A stretch of DNA of 64,000 nucleotides from Ciona intestinalis (lineage: Eukaryota; Chordata; Ascidiacea; Phlebobranchia; Cionidae), in contig NC_020166.2 in NCBI RefSeq assembly GCF_000224145.3, forward strand, positions 5,031,880 through 5,095,879, read 5' to 3'. This document shows positions 1 to 12,000 of the stretch, piece after piece. Numbering within the stretch: position 1 is the first letter of the stretch; each line of letters opens with the position of its first letter. Position numbers and translations under genes: made by a program. Below the pieces are notes generated by a model. The model saw only the letters and a program-made list of their open reading frames with translations, made no database searches and was not told where the DNA came from.

Positions 1-56
1 ACTTTTACCTTGCTATTGTAAAACAGGGAAAATAATTGTTGAAATATTTGACTCAC
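1..56 (-). other. SPEN intron and ambiguous start of the next exon
   Basis: After the donor at 55-56, the minus strand carries a short pyrimidine-rich stretch and two possible acceptors, one ending in TAG just before position 12 and one ending in AAG just before position 8. The first would meet a stop codon at once; the second keeps the frame open to the window edge. The intron would be only about 45-50 nt. The exon cannot be settled without the sequence to the left. Confidence 0.4.
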
Positions 57-3000
57 CATATTGTGTGTTGTTGGTTGATATGGCAACAAACGGACGAGGT
101 GTGTGGATGGTTGTTGCACTGGTTGTTGTTGTTGTTGTTGAAGTTATGTTGAGGGAAATCACAGCTGATGTGTGTTTCGGTTGGTTGATCAACAACTTTT
201 CCTGCGATTAAAATCATGTTACATAAAAGACTGTACCTCTAACAAACAGCAATAAATTAAGTAACTTCATAAATTAAGATCAGTAGATGACACATAAATA
301 CTTATATTGTAAAGGTACATATCTTTTTATTAAGTTTTAGTTTCTTTGTATCTCATTCCTACAGTAAAAGAACATTTAATTAGCAAGAAAGGATTAACAG
401 AATGTAAAACAAAGAAACTGTTATTATTTAATTGAATACAAATGACTGCAGCAAGTTTAAGAAACAATGTTGTGTATAGAACACATGTGTGGGAGAAGCA
501 AGAACAAAATTATCTTGTGCATTTTAAAATGGTAAAAAAGGATTGATAAGAGCGTAATAACAAATCAAATATTTTATTCATGATGTTTAAGGTAAACTTG
601 GTTCTTACAGGTTTATTGTCAGGTGTGGTTGGTATCTTTACATCAGCAGTGTTATGTAATAATGCGCTTGGTGATCTGATAAATGGTCGTGCTGGGCTTG
701 ATGTTGTGGAAACTGTTTCAACTACAGATGGTTCCATGTTCTATAATAAGATTTAAACAATTTTAAACTAACTGTGTTGGTGGTGAATTGAAATAGTTCT
801 AATCTGGCATTGGACTAATACATTGTGATGCCATATTGCCATAATACTATTCAAGTGTTTATAAACTGGGAACAGAAGCCTTACCTGAGGTGGCGGCTTT
901 AAAGTTGCAAGACCAACTTCTACATTCTTATCCTTATGCTCTCGTTTTAAGACATTTTTTGATTTTGAGACACGAGGTTTCTTCTTAGAAGCAGGAGGAT
1001 GTTCTTCACGATCACGAGCTGGTGATGGTGATGACCATCCCGTGATTGATGGTAGAATTAAGTTGCATTCATCATCAGGCTGTTTTGCTGCATCATGCTT
1101 TGATTCCTTGCCATGTACAGGAATCTCTGCATGTTTTTTCTCTTCACTTTTTCCTTTCAATGGACTTGATATCTTAGTAGCGTGTGGAGGACGTTTTTCA
1201 CGCTTGGCTGATGAACCAGTGGAGTTTTTAGAGGACTGGACTGAAGATTTTCTTGGAGAAGGTTTTTGCTCCGACTTTTTCGCATCCACCATGGAAGGTT
1301 CTGGTGCCACAGGTTTGTAAAAATCTGTGTTGGATTCCATGAGCAGCGCTGATGCTGCCATCGCTGCCTCATTGTTCCCAACATCAAGTAAAGATCGATT
1401 TACCTCCGAAGAGGCTTTTTCCTCTTCTTTATCCTCGTATGTGTTTTCAAAGGAAGATTTCTTTGTAGTTGTTTCAGTGCTTTGGTTACCACCAAAATCA
1501 CCAAATCCAAACTCAATAGAACTCACAGCGGCAGCAAGTTCTATTTCTTCAGCTGTACTTCGAGGTTCTAGAGAAACATCTTTAGCAGGCTTATTTTCTT
1601 CCTTGGATGAGGAGGTGTCAGATTCAGCAGAAAACAAAGTTTTTGAACTTTTTAAATTATTTTCTTCTTCTTCAGCAAACCTCTTTACTGGTGATTTCTC
1701 TGGTGAAAACTGGCTTGGCAAGATTTCAAGCATGGGATCTGGAGGAGGAATTTCTTTCACACTTTTTACCGGGTTGCCAAAGAAATCTACCTCGCAGCTA
1801 CTTGCTGATAAATAACCCGAACCCTCGTCTCCCATGATTGATCTCACAGCTTCTTCATCTCGTTGCCGCGATAACTTTAAATGCTCGAGAGTTTCAAGCC
1901 GACGCTCATGATCTGACTGATACTGTTCAAACGATGACATTCGATGTCTTGGACTCTTATCACTGGACTCTGTGCTCGAGCGTCTGTACAAGGGATCCAT
2001 TTTTTGTTTTGGTACCGACTCTGATTTTAAATCATGTGACTTAAATTTCTTTTTCGGTTCCTCAGGCTCGGAATTGGAAGATGCTACAGATTTATCAGTT
2101 TTTGAAGTTGCCGCTCCTAAATCTTGATCAAGATCAATCATTAACTTATCTTCATCACCATCATCTTTAGTGAGGAGCTGCTCATGTGATTTGGTGCTAC
2201 TTGGTTTCTCAGATTCATGACTCTTCTCATAAGAATGTGATGGAGAATAAAAAGGTGGCTGTTTCTTAGATGGTGATTGTGGAACCTTGTTACTCGGTTT
2301 TACGAAAACTTGAGGAGATTGCTTTCGTTCTTCTCTCTGTTTCGCATCAGCAGGATGAAGAGTTTTGCTCGAGGAAGATTTCTTCACTTCATCATCACCT
2401 GAACTATCGCTGCGGAAGAAACTCATACCAGGCATTGCAAAATCAGAATCTGAAACTTCCTGAGGGTTTTGAGCAACTGTTTCCTTTTTCTTTTCATGTA
2501 AGATTGTCTTGGAACTGTTTTGCTTATGCAAGGTTGTTTTGGAAGTAAATTTTTCAGACTTAAATGACCTTTGTGGTTCAGGTTTTGAGGTTGCAGACTT
2601 GGGAAATCGATCATGTTTCTTATGTTTCTCCGATTCTCTGCGTTTGTGAGGTTTTCCAGCTGGTGGTTGATCATGTGGTTGCTTGGGATGCTTGGAAGAT
2701 ATTTTTCCTCCTTTGTCTGAATTGTCAGCGTGACTATCATGACCTTGTTGGTCGTCTTTGACGGCTTCTTTCGATTTTGAATGTTGTTTCAGCTTAGGGG
2801 TGGAAGAGCTTAGTTTAGGTTGTTCACCTTCATGTTTGATACGCCGTGGTGAACCACTGTCCTTAACCTTTTCATCTTGCGACATCTTTAGTTTATTCGT
2901 CTTCTGACCAATGTCTTTAGAAGATTGTTTAATTATCTTTTCATGTTTAAATCCCTGTGACTTCTTCCCATCACCAGATGCTTTCAACTTGTCACCATGT

Positions 3001-6000
3001 TTTGATTTTGTATATTTATCAGTAGATTTATCGTGACTGCTTTTCGTGTGTTTCTTGTCATCTGACCTCGACACATCCTTACAGGATGATTCGATGGATT
3101 TTGATTTCTGACCAGATTTAATTTTTTTGTCAACTTTATGTTCAGAAGAAGAAGTGAGATGTTTACTATCACTGGATGTGGGTTTGGATTTCATTGAATC
3201 AATTTTATCCGATGACTTTGGTGTGTTTGAATCTTTTATAGTTTCAGACTTCACACTTGACTTTGAAAATGATGTTGTATCAAGATGTGGCTGCTTTGGT
3301 GACGGTTTGTTTGAGTGAGTATCCTCTTTGACCGAGTGAGTAATCTTGTGATGCTCTGTTTTCTGTGGTTTGTTCTCAGATGAAGGATGTTGCTCCTTTA
3401 AGACATCTCCCGCAATTTTCATAAAGATATCATCATCCATGTCCGAGTCGGAGGAAGAATTACCCAACAGTAATGATCTTTCTTCCTTATTGACAAGTTG
3501 GTTTGGTTCTGACTTTGATGGCTGGTAACCATCAAGTTCAGAATCCGAAGAACTACTCGAGGTGTATATAGGAGCTTCTTTATGTTGTTTTTTAATAGCA
3601 TCTCCATATTTTAAACTTTGCTCTGATTTCCCTCTCTTCTCTGGATCATTTAACGAGGGTAACTTGCTCATGTAGTCCGGTGGCAAAAGAGTTTCATCTT
3701 TGATGGTCTCAGTTGTGAGGTAGGAGGAAGAAAGAGGACGAGGATAATCCAAGGAATCAACAGAAGAAGAGCTGTATCTTCGTTTGTTATCAGACTTCTC
3801 CCTAAACTCATCTTTTGTCTTCGTGACTTCAGAACTAAATTTAGCCGAGTGACCATGGTTTGGTGATGGTTTACTTGGTTTGTCCACAGTTTTGCTCCCT
3901 TCACTGTGATCTAGACTCGCCTCAGATTTCGATTTTACTTTTTTCGACTTAACTGTTGGTCGTTCATCTTCAGAAGTGGAAAATTCAGAACTTTCGATTT
4001 CTTGTTTAGGTTTCTTTAAAATCTTCCCTTCTTTTGGTTTCATCTTCTTTTTTAGTTCAGATTTCGATGATGAACCTTTTTTAACCACAGTAGCTTTAGA
4101 GTGTGTATCTGGTCCCTTCTTTAGTTTCTTCACTACTTTACTTTGCTCCTTCTGTGGTTTGATCACTGCTTTTTTCTGGTGTTTACTTTTATCTGTAGTA
4201 TGAACGGGTTGTTTCACAACAGTTGGTTTGACATCAGCAGAAGAATCACTATCATCAGATGAATCTTCACTTGAAGTATAAATGTGACCACTCTTATGTT
4301 GTTCATTCCTTTGTTTGGTAGCATCAGATTTGCCACCACTCATTTGTGAAATGAAACTGTCATAATTATCGCTTGAATCTGAATCTTCAGAATATCTCAT
4401 CCCGATTTTCCCCTCAACACGTGTTCGTTCAGCTTTTTGTTTTCGTTCTACGTTGCTGCTCCAGGTTGGAGCTTGTGATGGATTTTCCATTGCTCTCTCC
4501 ACCGTATCTTGCAGAAAACTTGAAACTCGTTTCTCTAGCCGTTGCTTCGTAGGTTTTGCCTCTTGTTTGGATCTTTGTGCTAATTCAGAATTCTCATCTG
4601 AAGAATAAGAAAGTCCTCTTGATTTTTGCTTCTTGGGAACTTCTTTCTTACTGGAGCTCTCGACCTTTGCCTTTTTCTTTGCAGGTTGATCATTATCATA
4701 ACTTGACTTGAAATGTTTAGATTTCAACTTAACTTTATCATCAGAGCGAACATGGTGAGATTCACTTTTTGATTCATGTTTGTCTTGTTTAATGTTTGAT
4801 TCATCAACTTTCTTTACATCTGAATGCGTCTTGCTAAAAGACTTGGAAGATTTCTTTTCTTTATCTACACGACCATCATCACGTTTCTTTTGCGACGATT
4901 GAGATTTGATGTCCGATTTTTGCTTCAAATCCAAGATTTTCTTTTTATCCGAACTCAGAAGTTTCGACTTGCCCTTTTTCTCACTCAGTAATGGCTTCTG
5001 CAGCTGAGACTGTTTTATTTCACTTTTAACCTTTTCCACTTTGGTTTCCACAACATTTGATGCTTTACTGGATTTCCCATCTGTGCCTGTCTTGATAGTT
5101 TTACTTGCTTCATCAGCAGTCACTGTAGTTTCTAACTTAAGATTTTTTTCCACAGCTTTCCCTTCATGTTTTGTAAGTTTTGCAGAATCAGATAAAGATT
5201 TCATTTTATCTGTTTTTAAAATATTTTTTTCACTAAACTTCTTTTCCACATTCTTATCACTCTCTTTATCCGGTTGATGTGTCTTCACATCAGATTTTGA
5301 GTCTTTGTGAACCTTTTTTGGTATCTTCTTTAACTTTTTATGCTTCTTGTCCTTATCACCAAGCATCTTATCTTTCATCTTCTTCTCCGATTTATCTATA
5401 GAAGTTTTGAATGAAGAATCCACTTTTTTGACACTCGACTTTATTTTGCTCGGCACAGTTTTTATTTGAGTTTGACAAATTGGCGACTCCAAGCTGGCTT
5501 CATGCTCAACAGCTTTGCTCTGATGTTCAACACCTTTTATCTCCACCTTCTCCACAGGAACTTTAGTATCAACAGAATCCCAACTACTCTCATCTTTTAC
5601 CTGTATGGCCTTTACTTCAGCAGCTTCAACCTTGGGATCCTCCTTTACTGTAGACACAGTTACAACAACTTCTTGGCTTAGATCTTCATCAATCGTTGAA
5701 GAGATCTCCATATCAATAACATTGGTGTCACTTGCTTGATGCAGATCATCTGATGTTACAACTTCAGTTGAAATAATATTATTATTCTCGATAACAACAT
5801 CTTCTATCTCATGAGGGTTTTGTGATATTATTTTCTCATCTTCTTCAACCAGTTTTACAAATGGTTGATCTTGCACTTCATCTTCACTTTTACTCTTAAC
5901 CAAATTTGTCTCCAAAATACCTGGAGGTTGGTTTGTTGAATCTGCATCAGTTTGTACAATCTCCTCTTCTTTGCTTGTAGGAACTTCCACATTAGCAACA

Positions 6001-9000
6001 TCTACAACATTTGGTTGATCAATGGAAACTGATGAGATTTCAGTGACCTGCAATGATGGTTCAACCATATCCAACTGTTCAGTTTTACTCTCGTCTGTCA
6101 TAGGAAGAAGATCACTTACATCCTTAGACAAGCTCTCCTCATCACGAGCATCAGGCACAACTTCTTTTGTTTCATCTTTTTTAATATTTTCCTCTACAAC
6201 CTCCCTTGTTTGATCTTGATCATCAACTATATTTTGCATCGTTTTTATCTCATTTTGCTCCTCATGATCAACATCCAGAACTGGGATGATTTCAGCCACA
6301 TTTAAAGATTTATCTTCTGGAACCAAAGATTTATCTTCTGGATGCAAAGAACAATCTTCTGCATGATCTGCATGTGGGAGGTTGGGTTCAGGTTTTTCTT
6401 TTTCAATTGAAGCTGATTCTCCTTTAGCAACAGTGTCTAGCGTGCCACTGATAGAAGCAAGGTTTGGTTGTAGATGTTGAACATCATCATTGGTGGTTAG
6501 GTTAGCAGCGACATAAGAAACTGCATTTCCGGCAAAGGTTTCCAAGCTACTCCCAGCAGATGCCGGAACTACAGGTTCACTGCTGAGAGAAAAGGCGTTT
6601 TTTGCAAGACTCGCTTCTTGGATAGTGGTTTGGGACGGTTCGGGCGTTTGAACATTTGCTTCAACATTTTGTGATGTTTTGTCATTATATGTGTTGAATA
6701 ATGGTCGATTTATAACCAAATCGTTCGGGTCAATAAAGTTTGAGAAGAATGGCTTTGGTTCAACGATGGCTGTGGTAACAGTGTTGAACAACTCAGCATT
6801 TCGTTGTAGATGGGAGAGTCGCGCTGAATCTTGTTCGAATATACTGGACCTATAACAATATTGAAGGTATTGAATTAAGAGTCTATAAAAGATTGCTTAT
6901 ACAAAGTAATGCTCAGAACATGATTCTGCTGTTGTACTCATATTTAAAACCATAATATAATTTTGAAACTGCTTCTTGGAAAAATTAAATATAAGATTTA
7001 CCATGACAGACAAAACATCAGTTGCAATAAATATTGCATATTTATTTTTATCCTGACTTTTTACTAGTAAAGATTTAACAGCATCTATTGTGAGATATTA
7101 GTATTTAAAATAAACACACAAGTTACCTTAACAACCGACAACTTCTGAAATTACTCTCTCGTTGAGCTTCAATCTTTTTTCTCTCTTCTTTCTCTCCTTC
7201 CTTCACAACATCAATTCCAGAATCATCCAATCGAACCTTTTTCTTCACTCGAACGAGATGTTTGAGTCTCTCAGTAAGACTGCTAGTGGCAGGTGATGTA
7301 GTGGGGGAAGGGGAGATTGTGCTTCTACCAAATGACTTGTCCACATTCAATGGATTCTGTTTATTTTAAACAAACTTTTAGCTTTAATAAAATCAAAAGA
7401 ATTAAAAAACGCAAAAAGAATCCAACAAGTAGCAATAGAGCAGAGCTTTAATAAATAGGCATGATAACTTGATTCCAAGAATAATGTAAATATATCACAG
7501 AACAGACGTTAGACTGGAATATATAAGTTTTCACCTCTTTTTATGGATTTATATGCATAATTTTTCACCAACCACCCTGAAAGTTAAAATTATTTATATA
7601 ATGTTGGTTAAGTTGGATGTAAAATATTTACAGCTTGTTCCAAAGTCGGACTTTTCAATATTGGGCTTGTCATTTTAAGTTTATCAATGTTAGCTTCATC
7701 ATCAGATGATTGGGATAAGAAACTTGGAGACATATCAAGAGATAATTCATTCTTCATCGTCTCAAGCTCGGCACGCAGTGTTTCCAGCTCTTTTTTACTC
7801 AGTGGCTAAACATAAACAATATAATGTATATAAATATAATGCAGATGGTGGATGTGAAAAAGTTTACTAATTGACAATCAACAAAAAAAGTTTCGAGCAT
7901 TTATTGCGAAACTCTTTTAATGAGAAAAAAGTTATTAAATTATGTTTTGCATTACAATAATACAATAATCTATTCTATGAAAACGTTTTGGCCGTAAACC
8001 TTTTCAATTATTCATAAACTAAAGATTGACCAACAAATAAAGTAATAAGCTAATGAAGAGGTAACTTACCTCAGATGTACAAGTGGTTGCTCCCACAGTT
8101 AAACTAGTGAGTAACTTTGGTTCAGGTTTATGTTTATTTCGTGAACCATGATTTGCTGCTTTGTTTTCAACTCTTTTCTTTAAATTGGTTGAATGTTTCT
8201 CATGATGTTGTCGACTACTAGGATGTCTTGAGGAAGAACCAGAGTTCTCTCTGTGAGGTATAACAAATACATATGTATGAATATTACATATACAAGTTGG
8301 TTAGCAACAAATAAATCTAACATTTTAATAATGTTTCCTGCAAATTTATTTTCTCACACAATGTACTTGGCTAAGTTGACTTACATTGTGTTAAACTACA
8401 ATCAATTCAAGTATTCCCTGTTTAACTTGCAAGTTACTTAACATTCTTTTTATTGAATAACAGATGCGACAAATGTTTTGATTGCGTTTACAAGAACAAG
8501 TGAGCCACCTGTCAAAAATTTTAGGACTGGCTAGTTTAATTTAAACAAACGATCACACATTATGTGCAAAATACCTTTTAACATGCGGGTGATGACGTGA
8601 GTCTGGTTTTAACTTTGAAAGTTTAGCAGGGGTGGGTGAAGGAGTGTTGTTCAATGAGGAACTGCTACGTTGTGATGAATGACGACCAACTGATGATGTG
8701 CTCTTAGGAGTGAAGGGAGACACAGTGGGAGGAGTCTTCTTCATTTTTATCAATTCCTCAACATTTGGAATTATTGACGATTTGTTTGGTTGCTCTATTT
8801 GATTAGAACCAACATCAACTGCATCCGGTTTGCCTTCATCTTCATTATGTTGAGAAGGTGTTGTTTCATTTACACCCAATGGAAGGTTCTTTGTTACCAA
8901 CATTGGATTGTCTTCATTAACATTTTGCTTATCTTTGACAAGTGGGACTGTCTTTTCCACAACATTTGTTAATGTTTTTTCTTCAGTGGGAGCTTCATTC

Positions 9001-12000
9001 AACTTTACTGCATTTTCTTCCTCCTCAGTTTCAACATCCATTAGTGATGCTTCATTATTTAAGTCCTTATGTTTTAGTGATGTAGCAGAATCATCTTGAT
9101 GCACAACATCCACGTGATCATCCTCATCATCCAAGTTCTTACTCTCATCTTCAATATCATCATCCATGGATGACACAATGGTTTGACTTGGTCCTCGCAT
9201 CCTCTCCACTCTTCTCTTCTGCTTTTCAAGAGCCTTTATTTGCTTCTTCATGAGATGCTTTTGCTCTTGTTTTCTCTTCTGCGTTAACTTAGCCTCCATT
9301 TGCTTACGATAACCTTGCCTTGAATCCACATCTTCATATTTCAAACCTGTTGCTTCCTTTGCAGGCATAGCATCAGCAACAGGTGATACATCTTTTGGAT
9401 CAACCTCAACCTCCTCAGAAACTTCTTCCACAATAATCTGCTCCTCTTCTTCCACTGGTTGTACATCCACAGGTATTTCCTCTGTTATCACTTCAACCGA
9501 TGCTTCATCCACTTTATGAGGATCACTTGAAGGAACGTCAACATCAGTTGACAAAGAAGTCGATTGAGATTCTTGTTTCGGCTCATGTTTTATCTTTTTC
9601 ATCTTTGCTTTCTTCATCTTCTGCGTTATCTCTGAAATAACAACATCTGCAACTTGACTTGCTTCCGCAGCTCCCAACTGCTCAGTATCTAGTTTAGTCA
9701 ACAACTGTTGCAGTCTTTCTTTTTCCTTTTGAAGCTCAGTTAGATTATTCGTTCCTTTCTGCGGTTGTGCAGGTTGGTCTTGAACAATAGAAACTTTTGA
9801 AACAGCATGTTTTGGTATCTGAGTGACTTCTGTGGTCAAAGTTGAAACACCATCATCAGCAAATGGATTGGAAAGACTTGCAATAAAAGGTTGAGCCATT
9901 CGAACTTTTCGTGATGGAACAGGTTTTGCTGTCAGTGGTTCCCAGCGAGATGAGTTACGCTTAACACTCACTTTATCTTCACCAGGAGTTTTTTCAGCAT
10001 CTGTTGTCTCATCTTTATCAGTAGCACCTTCGTCAGGTGTGGGACTTAATTCTACTTCCAATACTTCTTCCTTGACTACAAATTTTGAAGGGAATTCAGA
10101 TGATGGCTCTTTGGTTTCAATGTCTTCCAATAGATCGTCATCGCCCTCCTCCAAAAAACTCTGACTTGCAATTGAAGCAGGTGCCTCATGTTTTAAACTT
10201 GTCTTACGCGATCGTTTCTTGGTGAATGAGTGAGGATCTGGATTTGCATCGATGGAACTTTGTGTTGAGAATTCTTTAATTTCATAACTTGAACCCCCTT
10301 CGTGCTTTACATCTACATCATTGGAAACATGAATTAGGTTTGTACATATTTATTTAAGTCAGTGTTGGAACTCTTGGTCCTGGCAAAGTTAAAACATTTA
10401 TTTAGCTACAGGAATGCTGTTCCAGTGAATTTTACAACAGTTAAGAAAAATAACAAATCTATATTTTACCAGTGCATACAGATACAATACCAAACCAATA
10501 CAATCAGCATGTGTCAAAAATTAACATAAAGTAAAATGTTTGAACAACATACCTGAATCTTTTAAACATTCCGAGTATCTCCTCTTTTTATTTCCCGAGT
10601 TTTTACCAACTCTGTCCTTGATGTCTATTTCTTGATATTCTTTTGACGAATCTTCATTATATAATGGAGGTAAGTCATTTGATTTTGATCTTGGGCGAAT
10701 AGTATTATCTTTAACGTTCATTGACATAGTTGGAACATCAGATGAAGGTGAATATTCGCGTTTAATCAACTTCACCGATTTGTGTTTCACAGTTTTGTCC
10801 AATTGTTTTTGTTTGTTTCTGGTTGTTTTTTCTTCAATAGGGATTACACTTTCTCGTTTTTGTCTTTTAGATTTAGGATCACTGTCACTATCGCTGTGTG
10901 ATGTGACATGATGCGACTTTAAATTCGGCAACTTCTTAGTTTGTTTCACACTTCGTTCAGAGTCTTTATGTTCGCTACTCCCTTTATGCAAGTCTGTATG
11001 TACTTTATATTTTTTTGACTGCTTGCCCTCTTTTCTATCTTCATGTTTTAAATCCGATTCATGTAAATCCAAATCCTCACGTTCCGATAACACACTTGAT
11101 GTTTGTGACGTAGTTCGTGACTTCACTTTTTTACCACCTTGTTCAGTTTTTGGAGTTGAATTTTCTTCACTGTCATTTGAAACCACAACGTCCTGCTTTA
11201 TCGTCCTTGTTATATTCGAACCAACTGCAGGTTGTTTGATGATAACTTCTCCAATGGAACCCAAGTTTTCATCCCTCGTTGGTGTTTCGCTCCGGCTCCG
11301 GTTAAACTCGGAGGATGGTGACCACGATCCTCCTCCATGTTGGGAGGATGGTCGTGAATCCTGGTTCATCCATTGTGAACCTTGGATTACGTTGGAGCTT
11401 GAATGTTTACTTGTATCTTGAACTACTTTACTCCTCACTGATGATCGAGGGCTCGATGGTAAACTTTTCATCTCCCGTAATTCAACTCTCCTTTCATCAG
11501 TTTGTCTCCTGTACCCGGGTGGGGAATGACGTGAGGGTGAATACCGATGCTCACCCCTGTACTTTCTTGAAGGTCGGGATTCAGAACCTGAACCCTTGCC
11601 CTCCCATGCACATGGTGAGCGATGAGGACTTCGGTTTCTTGGAGCAGACACCTCACGTAATCTGACATCAACTTTCCCCTCCGCATCTCTGATCCTTCCT
11701 CTTCCACTTGATGCGGAAGATCTTGGAGATGTACTCCGACTTCTGCGAGGTACTCGGATTGGTGAGTTATGTCCAGATCTTAAATGATGTAAAGAGTCTC
11801 TTTCTCTGCGTTCCCGAGGTTTTACATCCCTGTGATAATCCTCGTATCCTCTTGGCAATGGAGGACCTCGAAATTCTCTACTGTGCTCTCTTCGAAGATA
11901 ATCCGGATTTCGATAATCTTGATCATATGCAGCACCAGTGCTTGGAAAATAATCATCTTCGCGGTGGAAGTATTCACCACGATCATGATGATCATCCTCA

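Noticed and set aside
1327-1815. 162-codon ORF on the plus strand inside the SPEN giant exon
   Set aside because: It is the antisense shadow of Ser/Glu/Lys-rich SPEN codons. The minus-strand frame has splice-phase and homology support.
11023-11421. 132-codon plus-strand ORF, and other long ORFs at 11315-12211
   Set aside because: They are antisense or out of frame with the SPEN exon 10553-12283, which is supported by homology and phase.
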